From assembly GCA_946406115.1 (NCBI GenBank), contig OX291546.1, positions 12,145,019-12,209,018 on the forward strand: a stretch of 64,000 nt of DNA, given 5' to 3'. The translations under genes were made by a program, and so were the position numbers. The notes under the pieces were generated by a model. That model was not told where the DNA came from. It did not search any database and was given only the letters and a program-made list of their open reading frames with translations. Of the stretch, positions 20,001-29,137 are shown in pieces. This DNA is from Apoda limacodes (taxonomy: Eukaryota; Arthropoda; Insecta; Lepidoptera; Limacodidae). The stretch's first letter is position 1. Every line of letters begins with the position of its first letter.

Positions 20001-23000
20001 TGGCGAAAGTAGTATTCATATCAAAATAAAATTAAATCATATCATTCTGAGGAAAATCTGGAAAATTTTGGATTACAGCGAATCGTGGAAAACTGAAGTA
20101 AAAACGGAAAAAGAAAGAGATTTAGTTGATGTATTGGTATAAAATAGAAAAGCAAATTTAATTAATGCAGTTCAAAAAAAAATTATTGTAGGCACCTAAA
20201 TTTAACATTATTTTTAGCAATATTACTAAATCTATAACAACCTTAAAAGTAAACACTATTTGTAAGAAGACTTACTGGTACACAAAATTCAGTTCTATAA
20301 AGTAAATATTTTACATTATAATCAAATTTCAAATTTTTTGCGTTGCGCACATTTACATTAAAACGAGAGTTTGTAAGGCATGCGGCCTATTTACCGACAA
20401 CATTTTTTTTATATCATACAAGGTTCATCATCCAATTTTGTTTTTGAATAACCTTTAAACTAAATAAAAAAATCTTTTTAGTGATCTTTGGACCTGGATT
20501 TTTTTTCTGTTAAGTGCAAAAGATGATATCCATTAAGTGGTTGCCGCCAGTGTTGACACATATTTGTGCCCGTTTTATCGCATGATAACTGGTGATAACT
20601 GTTCGCTGTCGAATATTCTCCTTAAGGGCTGCGATTGTCTGAGACTTGTTTGCATAAACCCGTGACTTCAAGTAGACCCAAAGAAAAATATCTGGGGTGG
20701 TTAAATCAGGCGATGCTAAATCGCCATATCGGGAGATTACACGACCAGGAAACGCTTCCTACACAATATTCTTTGTGGCTCGTGCTGTGTGTGCAGTTGC
20801 ACTATCTAGTTAAAACCACATGTTCACCAAGCCTTGCTCATCCGAATCCTGCAGTAAGAAGTCGTTTATCATGACCCTGTAGCGTTCGCCAATAACAGTG
20901 AGTTGATGGCGTCCTCAAAAAAATACTGCCCAATCGTATTTTTATTTTTCGTACTGCCCAAATTTATGTAACGTCTCTGCGTGCATCACACGCGGAGTTT
21001 CAGTGCCCTAGAAACGAAGATTTTATTTATTGACATAACCGCTTAGATGGTAATGCGCCTCGTCGCTCATGATGATTTTCGACTCAAAATCGTCTTCTTC
21101 GTTGTTGAGATTGAGGATGGCTTGACCGTAATTCAGACGCGACTGAAAAACAGCATGCATTCACTGATGCACTGTTTGCACTTAGTACAGGAAAATGTGT
21201 ATCTAAGTCTTTCACTTAAATTCGCTGTAGGGTCCGTCTGTGACGCCCAATTGCTTGTCCCGCCGTCTCGTTGATGTTTCTTCGTTCTCAGTGTCCAAAA
21301 AATTAGGTGTACTGAACAGAGCGAGGCAGTACTTGCTGCAGGTTGCTGCTTTGCAAGTCGCAAGTTTGGCCCCATATGGAGTACTGCTGCCATCACTGGG
21401 CGGGTGCACCCGCATACCAGCTTGGCCCTTTGGACTCGGTTCAACGACGGGCTGTGAGAATTGTCGACGATTCCAAAACTCACTTGCCGTATCGAACCCT
21501 TAAGTATGAGGACAGACTTTGCCTCCCTGTGTGTGTTCTACCGTTTGTACAATGGGATGTGTTCTGAGGAATTGTTAGAAATGATGCTCACGGCTACTTT
21601 CTACCATCGCACCGCTCGCCATCGGCAGGGTATTCATTCTCACACTCTAGAACCGAAATGGTCGCGTACAGTGCGGTTTCAGTGAAACTTCCTCCCGCGA
21701 ACGCTTCGGTTGTAGAATGAGCTCCCTGCCAAGGTTTTCTCTAAGGACTACAGTATGGGGTTATTCAAGAAAGAAGTTATTGGATTTCTGAAGGGTCGGC
21801 AACGCGCGAGTGATACTCTGGTGTTACAAGCGTCCATAGGCCACGGTAACCGTTTACCATCAGGCGGACCGTGTGCTTGTTTGCCACCTTAGTGGTATAA
21901 AAAAAAAAAAAAAAGACATCCACAGCCACAGCCGCGACATTCAGAACGACAAGTCCGGAGCCGGCCACACCCTGCAAATCTTGTGTGTTTTTTCAGTCTG
22001 TTCGAATCCAGCTGCTAAGCGGAGGAATGTTTGCCCAGTTGGCGTGGCACTATTAGAAAATCGACGTCGATTCACCACCTTCCGATTATTGGTCAAAAAA
22101 CGGAGTGCCGGCAGAAGTGAAAACTTAAATAATAACGTTGTGCATTTTTGAAATTTTGGAATGGTTAGGGAATAATTTTGCATGAATTGCTTTTATTATC
22201 AGTATAAAAGTATTATCATTTATGTGATAAAATACAATATTCATTTATTGCGCTGTCGTACACAAACATGACAATTAAAAATTTAACACTTCAGAACTTT
22301 CGCCGAACGGTAGAAAGAGAAGGGGATATTTCCTCTCCTACGCCGCGACGTCGGTCTACAATCCCTCCGTCTTACGAATTTTCGATTAGGACATGTGTCC
22401 TGACGTGAGTTTAACATTTTTTACCCATTATAAAAAAAATGCACAACGCCGCTAAAGAAGTTTTTACTTCAAAAATCGGCGGAAATATTCCACATTCTTA
22501 CGAAGTATAGCGCTCCATTGCTTGTCTGTTTGTATTTTATAGCTGCCTAGTTCAAATATGATTGACAGACGACGCTATTTGCAAAATTATGACATCTTCC
22601 GATAGGGTGATTTATCTTGCGCCACCTTGTATTTATAGATTGATGTTATAATTTTAATGTTCCATCTCTCGTTTGAGTTTTAAAAGGGCCCCCAATGCGC
22701 ATATACCATGTACATTTGATTTATAGGCGTTACCATAAAACCGTCAACGTTGATCTCAAATAGAATTCAGGTTTATGTGACAAAGATGTCTTTCGAATTA
22801 GAGGCACTCAATCAGAAACTAGATTATTACATTACAACTATATATTTCAAGGCGCAATATTGAATCCAGAACAAAAAAGAGTAGGTACGCCCAAACTAAA
22901 AATTTACCTAGGGAAAAATCCGTGGTCTGTGGACCGAGTGATACTGAAGGCGTTTTTAGACACAACTCATGAAAAGAAAAGTATTAACAGAAGAGTATAA

Positions 23001-25167
23001 TTAATGTTTGAAGTCAAAGAATTCATTAAAAAACATTTTGACAGTTTTGAATTAAACATAAAAATTAAAAATATTAAACTATTGTTAAAAAAAACTTCTT
23101 AACAAAAAAAAAACAGGCTTTAAAAAGATGCATTAAAGAGGGTAAAAATAATTTGATCTAAATTACAGTTTGAAGTTGGTTTCTATGTACCTAACAGTTT
23201 ATAAAACATTGTATCCATCAATATTTAAAACAAATGGTACATTGTGTATTAAGAGTGGTAAGGCGAAAATTACTAACGAGAGGGTATTTAGACTTTTATG
23301 ACTCAAGTTTCTGATTTCCGTACCGCCCGTGATACACACAATGTTTTTCATATTTGCGAGTAAATAAATAAAAAATTAATAAGGTGAATAAATAAATAAA
23401 CTTACCAAAAAACAATAAAAATTCCAGAATAGTAATGATATATCGAGAATTAATGAATCAAAAAGTTTTAACAAAAAAAATCGTCTTCAAAAAGATGCAC
23501 TAAAAAGGTAAAAATAATTACTTATTGCCAAAAATCTGATCTGAATCAAACTTTAAAGTTGGTGTCTATGTACCCAACAGTTTAAAACACACTTCACTAT
23601 AGTGACACATTGCTTTTTTTTGGTACACTAAAACCAAACAAAATGTTAAACAATCATCAACATAAAAGGCGTGTTTCACCAGTTTAGAATTAACATCATT
23701 AATTTTTTTCTCCAAAAGTTTAATTTTTAAACCCACTTTATATGGAACCACCTCAGGAGCATACTCTTTCGAATAAAAGAAGCATTTTTGCAATCGGTTC
23801 ACAAATGACGGAAAAATCGGTGGAATTGCATAAAAAAATATGCCCGTCGAACATAGAACCTCCTCCTTTTTTGAAGTCGGCTTAAGATTCGAGACCAAGG
23901 TCGCAGTGCGCATTGTTTTTATCACAAATTGATCAAAATTCATTACTTCGGTAGCGGGAGAAAAAACGCACTTTGCTCCCGCCTGATGACGATGACTGAT
24001 GACAACGTTTTTCGAGTAGATGGGATATCCATACTATTATTATAAATGCGAAATTAACTCTGTCTGTTACCTCTTGATGCTTAAACCGCTGCACCGATTT
24101 AGATGAAATACTATGAGTCCCGGGGAAGGACATAGGATATTTTTTATCCCGAATAATGTAAAAGCTCTCGCGGGAATAACTACAACTGAGCTTAAACAAA
24201 CTATAGCTACAACTGTAGCTTGCTACAGCAAACTTCATTAGTATAATTAAGGAGTTGACGTAGAAATTCCAAGCCGATAACCGAATTTAGGGCGGGCGGC
24301 CTTTGGCAAAATCCAGTCTATTACATAGTAACTTGTTATCCTTAGGATTGCCTGCTATTCATTCTACGTAATATAATAAATTATGTATCCGCTACCAGTT
24401 GATAAGCAGATATGACTTTTTAACAAAAAAAAACGAGACTGTCGGGAGTTATTAGGGTTCCGTACCCAAAGGGTAATTAGCGGAACCCTATTACTAAGAC
24501 TCCGCTGTCCTTCCGTCCGTCTGTCACCAGGCTGTATCTCATGAACCGTGATAGATAGACAGTTGAAATTTTCACAGATGTATTTCTGCTGCCACTCTAA
24601 AAACAAATACTTAAAAACAGAATAAAATAAATATTAAAGGGGGCTCCTATACAACAAACGTAATTTTTTTTTTACTGTATAGATAATGGTACGGAACCCT
24701 TCGTGCGCGAGTCCGACTCGCACCTGGCCGATTTTTTTAATTTTTTAAAGCGATGCCTTTACTTAAAAACAAATACTTTTTACTTTACTTTTCAGTAAAA
24801 TAAGGAACAAAGGTATGCTATTTATTTCCAGAAAATCGATTCCACTCTTCTTTTGCAGGTTTCAAATTAAAAAGAAATATACTGCACATTTGTTGAGTTG
24901 TTCGTGTATTATTTCTAGTACCTGGAGGATATTTATTATTGCTTAAGCGTTGCTTGAATAACGCCACCTATTGTCAAATAGCTTTAGTGTTGCTTATTAC
25001 TACTCGCCAATAGATGTCAGGAAGAGTCATACTTTTCAGTTTATCACTGCCTTATAAACACGGATAAAACGAAGTTTTCTAAAAATGAAACCTAGCTAGA
25101 TCAATTTATCGACCCCGGAAAAATTTTCATGAAATCGATGGAGCCGTTTCCGAGATTCAGATTATAA

Positions 25168-25199
<32 letters not shown>

Positions 25200-25931
25200 T
25201 TATATACAAGAATTGCTCGTTTAAAGGTATTAGATTAGATACTGTTTACTATTTTTTATTATGTGTCACTGTAACAGTCGTGCTATCAGTGTCACAGTTA
25301 ATTTAAATTGCTCTTTATTTATGTTTAGGCAATAAAAAGTTATACCGAACTTATTGATGATTTTGTTCAATCTTTTCCAGCGCAAGCTTTTACTTTTCCC
25401 TGAAGGAACTAGGCATTCTGGGGACAAACTACTGCCCTTCAGAAAGGGTGCATTCCATGTAGCTGCTAATGCAGCTGCTTCAATTCAGCCAGTTGTTGTC
25501 TCCAAGTATCACTTTTTGGATTCAGAACACTGTAGATTTGATTCAGGTAAAGAATTAGTTATTAAGAAGTTACCTCCCTGCTGCTTTTTGACCACAATCC
25601 AAATTTCTGTGCTTTGTGGTCAAAAAGTAACGAAATTTATTCTGTCTACTCAGAAATTTATTTGCAATAGCTTACTCATATTTTCAACCGATTACCGATG
25701 GGTAATTAAATTAATAAAAAATTATACTTTCATAGGAATCATAATTTGTTTTGATTTTCAGGTGAAGTAATAATAACTTTATTGCCATCGATTTCGACTA
25801 CTCCTGACATGGTGGACAACATTGCAACTTTGGTGGATGAGACGCAAAGCAGAATGCAGGAGGAGTTTACCAAGACTTCAGCAGAGACCTTGGCGAGACG
25901 ATCACTGTACAAGAAAACTGGCACAAGCTAA
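13883..25931 (+). CDS. 1-acyl-sn-glycerol-3-phosphate acyltransferase (AGPAT), C-terminal four exons
   Basis: This enzyme acylates lysophosphatidic acid at sn-2 to make phosphatidic acid, at the endoplasmic reticulum membrane. Four exons (13883 to 14016, 16393 to 16571, 25381 to 25546 and 25762 to 25931) join with phases 1/2, 0/0 and 1/2, giving about 215 residues. Acyltransferase motifs appear in order: 'NHQSCID' (I), 'TVVSK...LFIDR' (II), 'FPEGTR' (III) and 'IQPVVVSKY' (IV). Family members are about 270 to 290 residues, so roughly 60 N-terminal residues with the first membrane segments are missing. The first exon shown begins with the last base of a split codon, so an upstream exon must exist. 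It may lie left of 13.8 kb or outside the window. The 2.4-kb and 8.8-kb introns are filled with transposon pieces. The stop is TAA after 'LYKKTGTS'. Confidence 0.92.
14104..15290. repeat. Pair of related dispersed repeats inside AGPAT intron
   Basis: Segments at about 14104 to 14215 and 15178 to 15290 share 'gagtagagtttgaaggcc'-like and 'atccagcaat..cctca' words in the same order and orientation. Between them, 14545 to 14640 holds a diverged 'gggtaccgtattcaaaaggt' element with 'ctgtctgtctgtccg'. Positions 14720 to 14750 carry an inverted match to the 9.42 kb repeat. The remainder of the intron shows nothing coding. Confidence 0.55.
16393..16571 (+). CDS. AGPAT exon with motif II
   Basis: The acceptor is 'atggtttcag' and the donor AAAAG|GTTAGT. 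The exon encodes 'LWPLLPRATVVSKRSL' and 'AWLWGTLFIDR', followed by a helical segment ending 'VREQK'. I chose this acceptor over the internal 'ggcag' because it gives the residue spacing between motif I and 'TVVSK' expected for insect AGPATs. The TVVSK and FIDR blocks form the glycerol-phosphate binding region. Confidence 0.9.
16695..16814. repeat. Small inverted-repeat element, 40-bp arms
   Basis: The left arm at 16695 to 16734 and the right arm at 16775 to 16814 are reverse complements with few mismatches. Shared cores are 'gaattcgagaga' and its complement. The loop is about 40 bp. It resembles a miniature foldback element within the AGPAT intron, 120 bp after an exon. Confidence 0.75.
17150..17360 (-). 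mobile_element. Internal fragment of the Jockey/CR1-like LINE
   Basis: Minus-strand sequence matches the 3' part of the intact LINE at 51.8 to 54.9 kb ('gagtacaccaag', 'actccatatggggcc', 'cgttgaaccgagtcaaaagg'). It covers the region after the RT catalytic box ('YCCHLWAGAPGY' equivalent) and is frameshifted. It lacks the 3' tail. Confidence 0.85.
17361..18670. other. Non-coding intron sequence, A-rich
   Basis: Many A runs (for example near 17645 and 17830) and two loosely similar blocks ('acgggcaatcgcatatt' at 17790 and 'gcggccatttgcatattt' at 17960), with a relative at 39.33 kb, suggest old dispersed repeats. No gene is seen. Confidence 0.4.
18675..18797 (+). pseudogene. Mariner transposase N-terminal (HTH) fragment
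   Basis: A 40-codon open stretch begins 'MEIIKYRILFEYKFHRGTSA' and continues with Thr/Ala-rich helices to 'INDVNGEATLKENT'. This matches the first helix-turn-helix of mariner transposases ('LLYEFKRGTSATETARNI'-type). The catalytic region is absent downstream, so only a relic remains. Confidence 0.7.
18800..20505. other. Non-coding AT-rich intron sequence
   Basis: I see no coding exon or recognisable element in this stretch of about 1.7 kb. It contains 'tatataacatacatacatata' microsatellite-like sequence near 19100. Confidence 0.4.
20510..21190 (-). pseudogene. Mariner/Tc1-superfamily transposase, decayed
   Basis: This is the C-terminal catalytic part of a DDE/D transposase, read on the minus strand. 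It contains 'MSDEAHYHLSGYVNK' (first Asp), 'DSATAHTARAT' (second Asp), 'VISRYGD...SPDLTTPDIFLW' (third Asp) and a closing 'GGNHLMDIIF', ending at a TAA. Several in-frame stops interrupt it (one just before 'LDSATAH', one after 'KNIV', others near 'YVNK'), and a frame change lies near 20.93 kb. The second and third Asp are about 38 residues apart by hand count. The N-terminal DNA-binding half is missing. The 'PDIFLWVYLKS' style resembles insect mariner-related pseudogenes that end 'GGHLxDIIF'. Confidence 0.82.
21285..21917 (+). mobile_element. 5'-truncated copy of the Jockey/CR1-like LINE
   Basis: It starts inside the frame at the 'SKKLGVLNRARQY' equivalent and continues through 'PHMEYCCHHWAGAP', 'VQRRAVRIVDDSK' and 'YHRTARHRQGIHSHTLEPKW'. 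It then reaches the conserved tail 'gtttgccaccttagtgg' and a poly(A) run. It has frameshifts and premature stops but is clearly related to the 51.8 to 54.9 kb copy. It sits directly against the transposase pseudogene to its left. Confidence 0.9.
22118..22470. repeat. Segment bounded by inverted repeats of about 30 bp
   Basis: 'gttgtgcatttt' at about 22137 and its complement 'aaaatgcacaac' at about 22437 sit in longer arms, with 'gaaaactt' and 'aagttttta' outward. They enclose about 290 bp containing 'gccgaacggtagaaagaga' and 'cctacgccgcgacgtcgg'. This may be a MITE or the ends of an inserted element. Confidence 0.5.
22676..22735 (+). repeat. Short dispersed repeat shared with 48.3 kb (inverted)
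   Basis: 'agggcccccaatgcgcatat' and a following 'gtacatttgatttataggcg' have a reverse-complement partner at 48291 to 48345. The two copies are 25 kb apart. Confidence 0.6.
23250..23375 (+). repeat. Dispersed repeat (copy 2 of the 10.5 kb family)
   Basis: Same-order words as at 10.5 kb: 'aaaattact', 'gactcaagttt', 'tttccgtaccgcccgtg', 'acacacaatgtttttcat' and 'tttgcgagtaaata'. It is a shorter copy without the 'agatggcgttg' core. Confidence 0.65.
23470..23890. mobile_element. Non-autonomous element with 'gtcttcaaaaag ... cttttttgaagtc' ends
   Basis: The left end 'gtcttcaaaaagatgcac' and right end 'ctccttttttgaagtcggct' are imperfect inverted repeats. The interior has 'aaggtaaaaataattactta' and 'aaagttggtgtctatgta'. 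A related element lies at 32.78 to 33.27 kb, and a partial third unit at 23.1 to 23.2 kb. The family is common in moths. The 125-codon open frame inside has no recognisable domain. Confidence 0.65.
24030..24320 (+). repeat. Dispersed repeat, second copy of the 13.29 kb family
   Basis: It begins 'tattataaatgcgaaattaa', has 'aaaccgctgcaccgattta', and ends 'tatagctacaactgtagctt'. It is followed by 'ggagttgacgtagaaattcc', exactly as near 13.69 kb. The same two modules in the same order at both places suggest one composite element. Confidence 0.6.
24454..24735. mobile_element. MITE-like element with 12-bp inverted repeats (AGGGTTCCGTAC / GTACGGAACCCT), copy 1
   Basis: About 280 bp starting AGGGTTCCGTAC, with GTACGGAACCCT near the right end followed by 'cgtgcgcgagtccgactcgc'. 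The body includes 'ctccgctgtcc', 'caggctgtatctcatgaacc' and 'gggggctcc.atacaacaaa'. A near full-length second copy lies at 57308 to 57583 in the same orientation. Partial pieces occur at 9.5, 14.55, 31.08 and 63.87 kb. Confidence 0.8.
24950..25080 (+). repeat. Diverged single copy of part of the 692-bp tandem unit
   Basis: 'ccaatagatgtcaggaagag', preceded by 'cgccacctattgtcaaatag' and followed by 'tttatcactgcctta.aaacac', mirrors an internal part of the 11.65 to 13.04 kb duplication. This shows the duplicated segment itself contains a dispersed repeat. Confidence 0.7.
25381..25546 (+). CDS. AGPAT exon with motifs III and IV
   Basis: The acceptor is 'caatcttttccag' and the donor TTCAG|GTAAAG. 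The exon starts in phase 0 with Arg-Lys and gives 'LLLFPEGTRHSG', 'LPFRKGAFHVAANAA' and 'IQPVVVSKYHFLD'. The FPEGTR Glu/Gly and the Pro of motif IV define the acyltransferase substrate pocket. Confidence 0.93.
25762..25931 (+). CDS. AGPAT last coding exon
   Basis: The acceptor is 'ttgattttcag'. The exon completes a Gly codon and runs 'EVIITLLPSISTTPDMVD' through a helical C-terminus to TAA. It is separated from the previous exon by only 215 bp, in contrast to the earlier introns. Confidence 0.9.
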
Positions 25932-26139
25932 CTGAAAAGGTTGTTATAAAATCAGTTATCGACGAGTGACGACTGACGAAGGATTCCTTCCAGTAACTTC
26001 GTAATTATAGCAAACTAGCTTTGGCCCGCGGATCCATCCGCTCTAAATTCCTTTACTGAAGTAGGATTTCAACGGCAACTTCTCAATTATAGAGAAATAA
26101 ACCGACTCACACTTGACGTTTTCAAGTGTTTTTTTGTTC

Positions 26140-26580
26140 TAAATAAGAAATTATCCAAATTCCGAAAAATGTAGTAATCGGTTGGAGCAAGATCTGGGGA
26201 GTATGGTGGGTGACAGAGATATTCCAATCCTAGCTCCTCTGGTTTCGCCACAGTCTGTTATGCAGTGTGTGGTCTAGCGTTATCCTGAAGCAGCAGTGGG
26301 CTAGAGCGGTTGACCAATCTGCTTAACGGCTAGCTTTTCCATCATGGTTTCCAATTGTCGGCAATACAGATCTGCCGTAATCGTCGGACCAGATCTTAGG
26401 AAGCTGTAGTGGATGACACCAACGCTGGCCCACCAGACACTAACCAGTACCTTTTTTTGAGGGAACTTTCGCTTGGGCTAGGATTTACCCGGTTCTCCTA
26501 GATTAAACCACTGTGATGAGCGTTTCCGATTATCGTATAGGATCCATTTTTCATCACAAGTAATGATTATACTATTATTA
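26140..26580 (-). pseudogene. Mariner transposase catalytic domain, decayed
   Basis: Minus-strand frames give 'ITCDEKWILYDNRKRSSQW' (first Asp region), 'QKKVLVSVWWASVGVIHYSF' and 'ITADLYCRQLETMMEKL'. After a frameshift come the 'LLQDNARPHTA' region and 'YLCHPPYSPDLAPTDYYIF', the signature of DD34D mariners. There are stops after 'GEPGKS' and within the QDNARPH block. Both the N-terminal HTH and the inverted repeats are missing. The 18.7 kb HTH relic is on the other strand and cannot be its missing half. Confidence 0.9.
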
Positions 26581-27685
26581 TATATAGAAAGTATGATTCA
26601 AAATCCCGTCGTTATTGTGACGGTTGAGTAAAGTGACGCGTGTTTGTTGGTTTGCTGCACTAAACTATATTTTATGTTTTCCATATAGAGCACAGAACGA
26701 TGTTAAAGCAAAATTGAATGACGCGTAAAACAAATAATTTATTACATTCGAAACACAAATATACAAGCTTAAAATTGAAATAGATAAATTTTAATTTGGA
26801 ATTCTCAACCACACGCCGGCTTTTTGAGATCAAAGTGGCCAGTTCTATAAAACATCTATTTCATATGTAAGGACCTAATAGTAAGGAAGTTTGATATAGC
26901 AAGCTATTGCTATTGATCGTTAACGTGGACGTGGACTATTTATTTCTGTGGAAACTTTAAAATTTTTCTAAATAAAAAAGGAGTCTATGTCCTTCTCCGT
27001 CTCTTCAACTATCTCTATGCTCCGTTGCACGTTGTGACGCGAAGAAAGGGCAAAAAACAAACTTTTGTATTTGTAATATTAATAAGTATGGATTAACTTT
27101 TAACGTAAGTGACAGCTGAGGCAGTCCTTCGTTGACCTATGATTTATATATGTTTTTTACGGAAATAAATCTTTCGTGTTTATCCCACTGTTTGTCTATC
27201 TTATAGATATAGGATGCGCAAAAATCCTGTGGTTTATCTAGTGGTGGGTATCGGCGGCGACGCGTATTTCAAATGCTAAAAGCTTGACATAGTTTCAAAC
27301 CTTTTTTTATGTATGGGAATTATAAATACTCAAATAAGTACTATGTCTTTGAACATATGTAGGTACAAATGTTTGAAGCTATAGGGAAATCAGGGGATAG
27401 GGAATTGCTGTTCACTTGTGACTAAGTGAAAAACGCTCTTTTTTTCTTATATTTTAATTTCATGCAAAAGGTTTGACAAAATAAAATATAAATTATTCAG
27501 CTCTCAATAATCATACACAAAATGCATTTGTCTTTCACCTAAAAATCAGTGGCAAATCGTTTTTGAAAAACAGGTTTGGGCGTTATTACCCCTGATTATG
27601 GGTAATGCCGCTTAAATAAAGGGGTACATTAATGAAACTGATACCTGGTTGTTTGAATAGATCTAGTAAAATCTATTGCTAGTGG
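26581..27685. other. Non-coding region, no gene seen
   Basis: About 1.1 kb between the mariner relic and an RTE tail. No frame shows recognisable similarity. Possible AGPAT 3' untranslated sequence would end before the mariner, but I see no decisive polyadenylation site. Confidence 0.35.
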
Positions 27686-27790
27686 GCGCGGGTGGCTCAG
27701 GAGCGGTCGTTGTGGAGACATATGGGGAAGCTCTCGTTCAGCAGCGGACGTCTTCTAGCCCAGACGAAGCCGACAGTATTGTAAATATTA
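27685..27790 (+). mobile_element. RTE-type LINE 3' tail, short
   Basis: 'gacatatggggaagctctcg', followed by 'gttcagcagcggacgtc', is the 3' end of the lepidopteran RTE open frame ('LGEAYVQQWTS' type). It is heavily 5'-truncated. Relatives lie at 48.4 to 48.64 and 60.54 to 60.9 kb. Confidence 0.7.
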
Positions 27791-28364
27791 TTGGGGGCTA
27801 GGGAACTTATGCTCTATTTACCGCCATCTTTATTTTATAATAATAATTTTATTATGTAATATAATTATTAATATTTAATTAAAAAAAGATATACTGCTAT
27901 GTGCCGCATCAAAAGTTCTTTGGGTAATATAAGGTAAAATATAATTAAATGAAAATCATATTGCGCCGTGGTATTACTTTCGGTGCACTGAGCTGTCATA
28001 ATTTTACTATGCGCTAGAGTGATAATTTTATAGTAAATAATGTTATAGTAAATATTCATCTCAGAGATTTTTTTTAGAAACCTTAATTTCCTTTTTTAAG
28101 TCCTATTCACCGATATCCCACACGGTTCAAACACGGCTCAGTTCAATGTTTAGAGCGCTAATGTTTTTTCTCAATTTTCATAACAAATCTGTTTTTCTCA
28201 CAAAAATTTTTTTGTAAAATTTCATGAGACTCGATGCAAAGACGGCGGAATTATAAGGCTGTGGCACACGGACGGATGGAAAGATGCACAACACGATTTT
28301 TTTATTAAACTTTTAGTACCTATTTTACAACAATTGTGTTTTTCGTTGATTTCTGATACTGTGT

Positions 28365-28560
28365 TGTTTCTTTTTTCAGGAGGTGAGAGGCGAGAGCGGG
28401 TAAAAGATCTGTGATAGTCTAAATGTGTGCTGTTTACTTTTTAGAAAAACGAGTATATATATATATCTCTAAATTTATTTGTATACATATAATATATATA
28501 TTTATTATTTATGTGACTAAATAAATTATAAAGTGTTATGTGCTGTTTTAACACGTCAGT
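28365..28560 (+). other. Possible terminal (3' untranslated or alternative) exon
   Basis: A strong acceptor ('gtttcttttttcag') precedes 'gaggtgagaggcgagagc', a short open stretch with a stop. About 150 bp later there is an 'aataaa' at about 28520. From the phase-1 AGPAT donor at 25546 it would add about 11 residues and stop. It could instead be spliced to another transcript or be chance. Confidence 0.25.
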
Positions 28561-29137
28561 TGTTCTTAACCTTATTTCATAAAGGAATATTGACTAAACA
28601 CAATTCTTAAAAAGCAGTATATTTTATGAGAAAACTAGCTTTGCCTGCGGTTCCACCGGTTATCGGTGTAGAATTTCAATGGTAGCTCTCTAACTATAGA
28701 AAAAAACCGACTGCACTATGCAATAGCAGTATATTTTATGAGAAAATAGCTGACGAGGGCCAAAAAATAAGGAAAGAGCTGGCAGACGTTGTTCTGCCCT
28801 TTAGCCCTCGACCTACCGCGTCGCATCGCTCGCCCGCCCCAATAGGTATATGCTTCGAAAATTGGGATTTCCCATGCAAAAAATAAGACTGGTAGTTCTT
28901 CAGAAATAAATAAATCTCTTTAGCTTACTTTAACTTCAGCTAGCTGACGTGGCGGACGTTGTGCTCAGAACGAATTAAGGAATTACATATCTTTATTTGC
29001 TTTATAGTATTAAAAGGTTTTTAATTACCAAAATATTTAAATATAAGTAAAGGGTAAATACTACCCAAGTTTAATGTTACGCGACACAAATCTAAAAAAA
29101 GATTCTTAAGCAACAATCAAAGCTTCAAGTTTTGTTA

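Noticed and set aside
23566..23943. 125-codon minus-strand frame inside the 23.5 kb element
   Set aside because: It lies wholly inside a non-autonomous repeat, has no recognised domain, and the related 33 kb copy does not keep it open.
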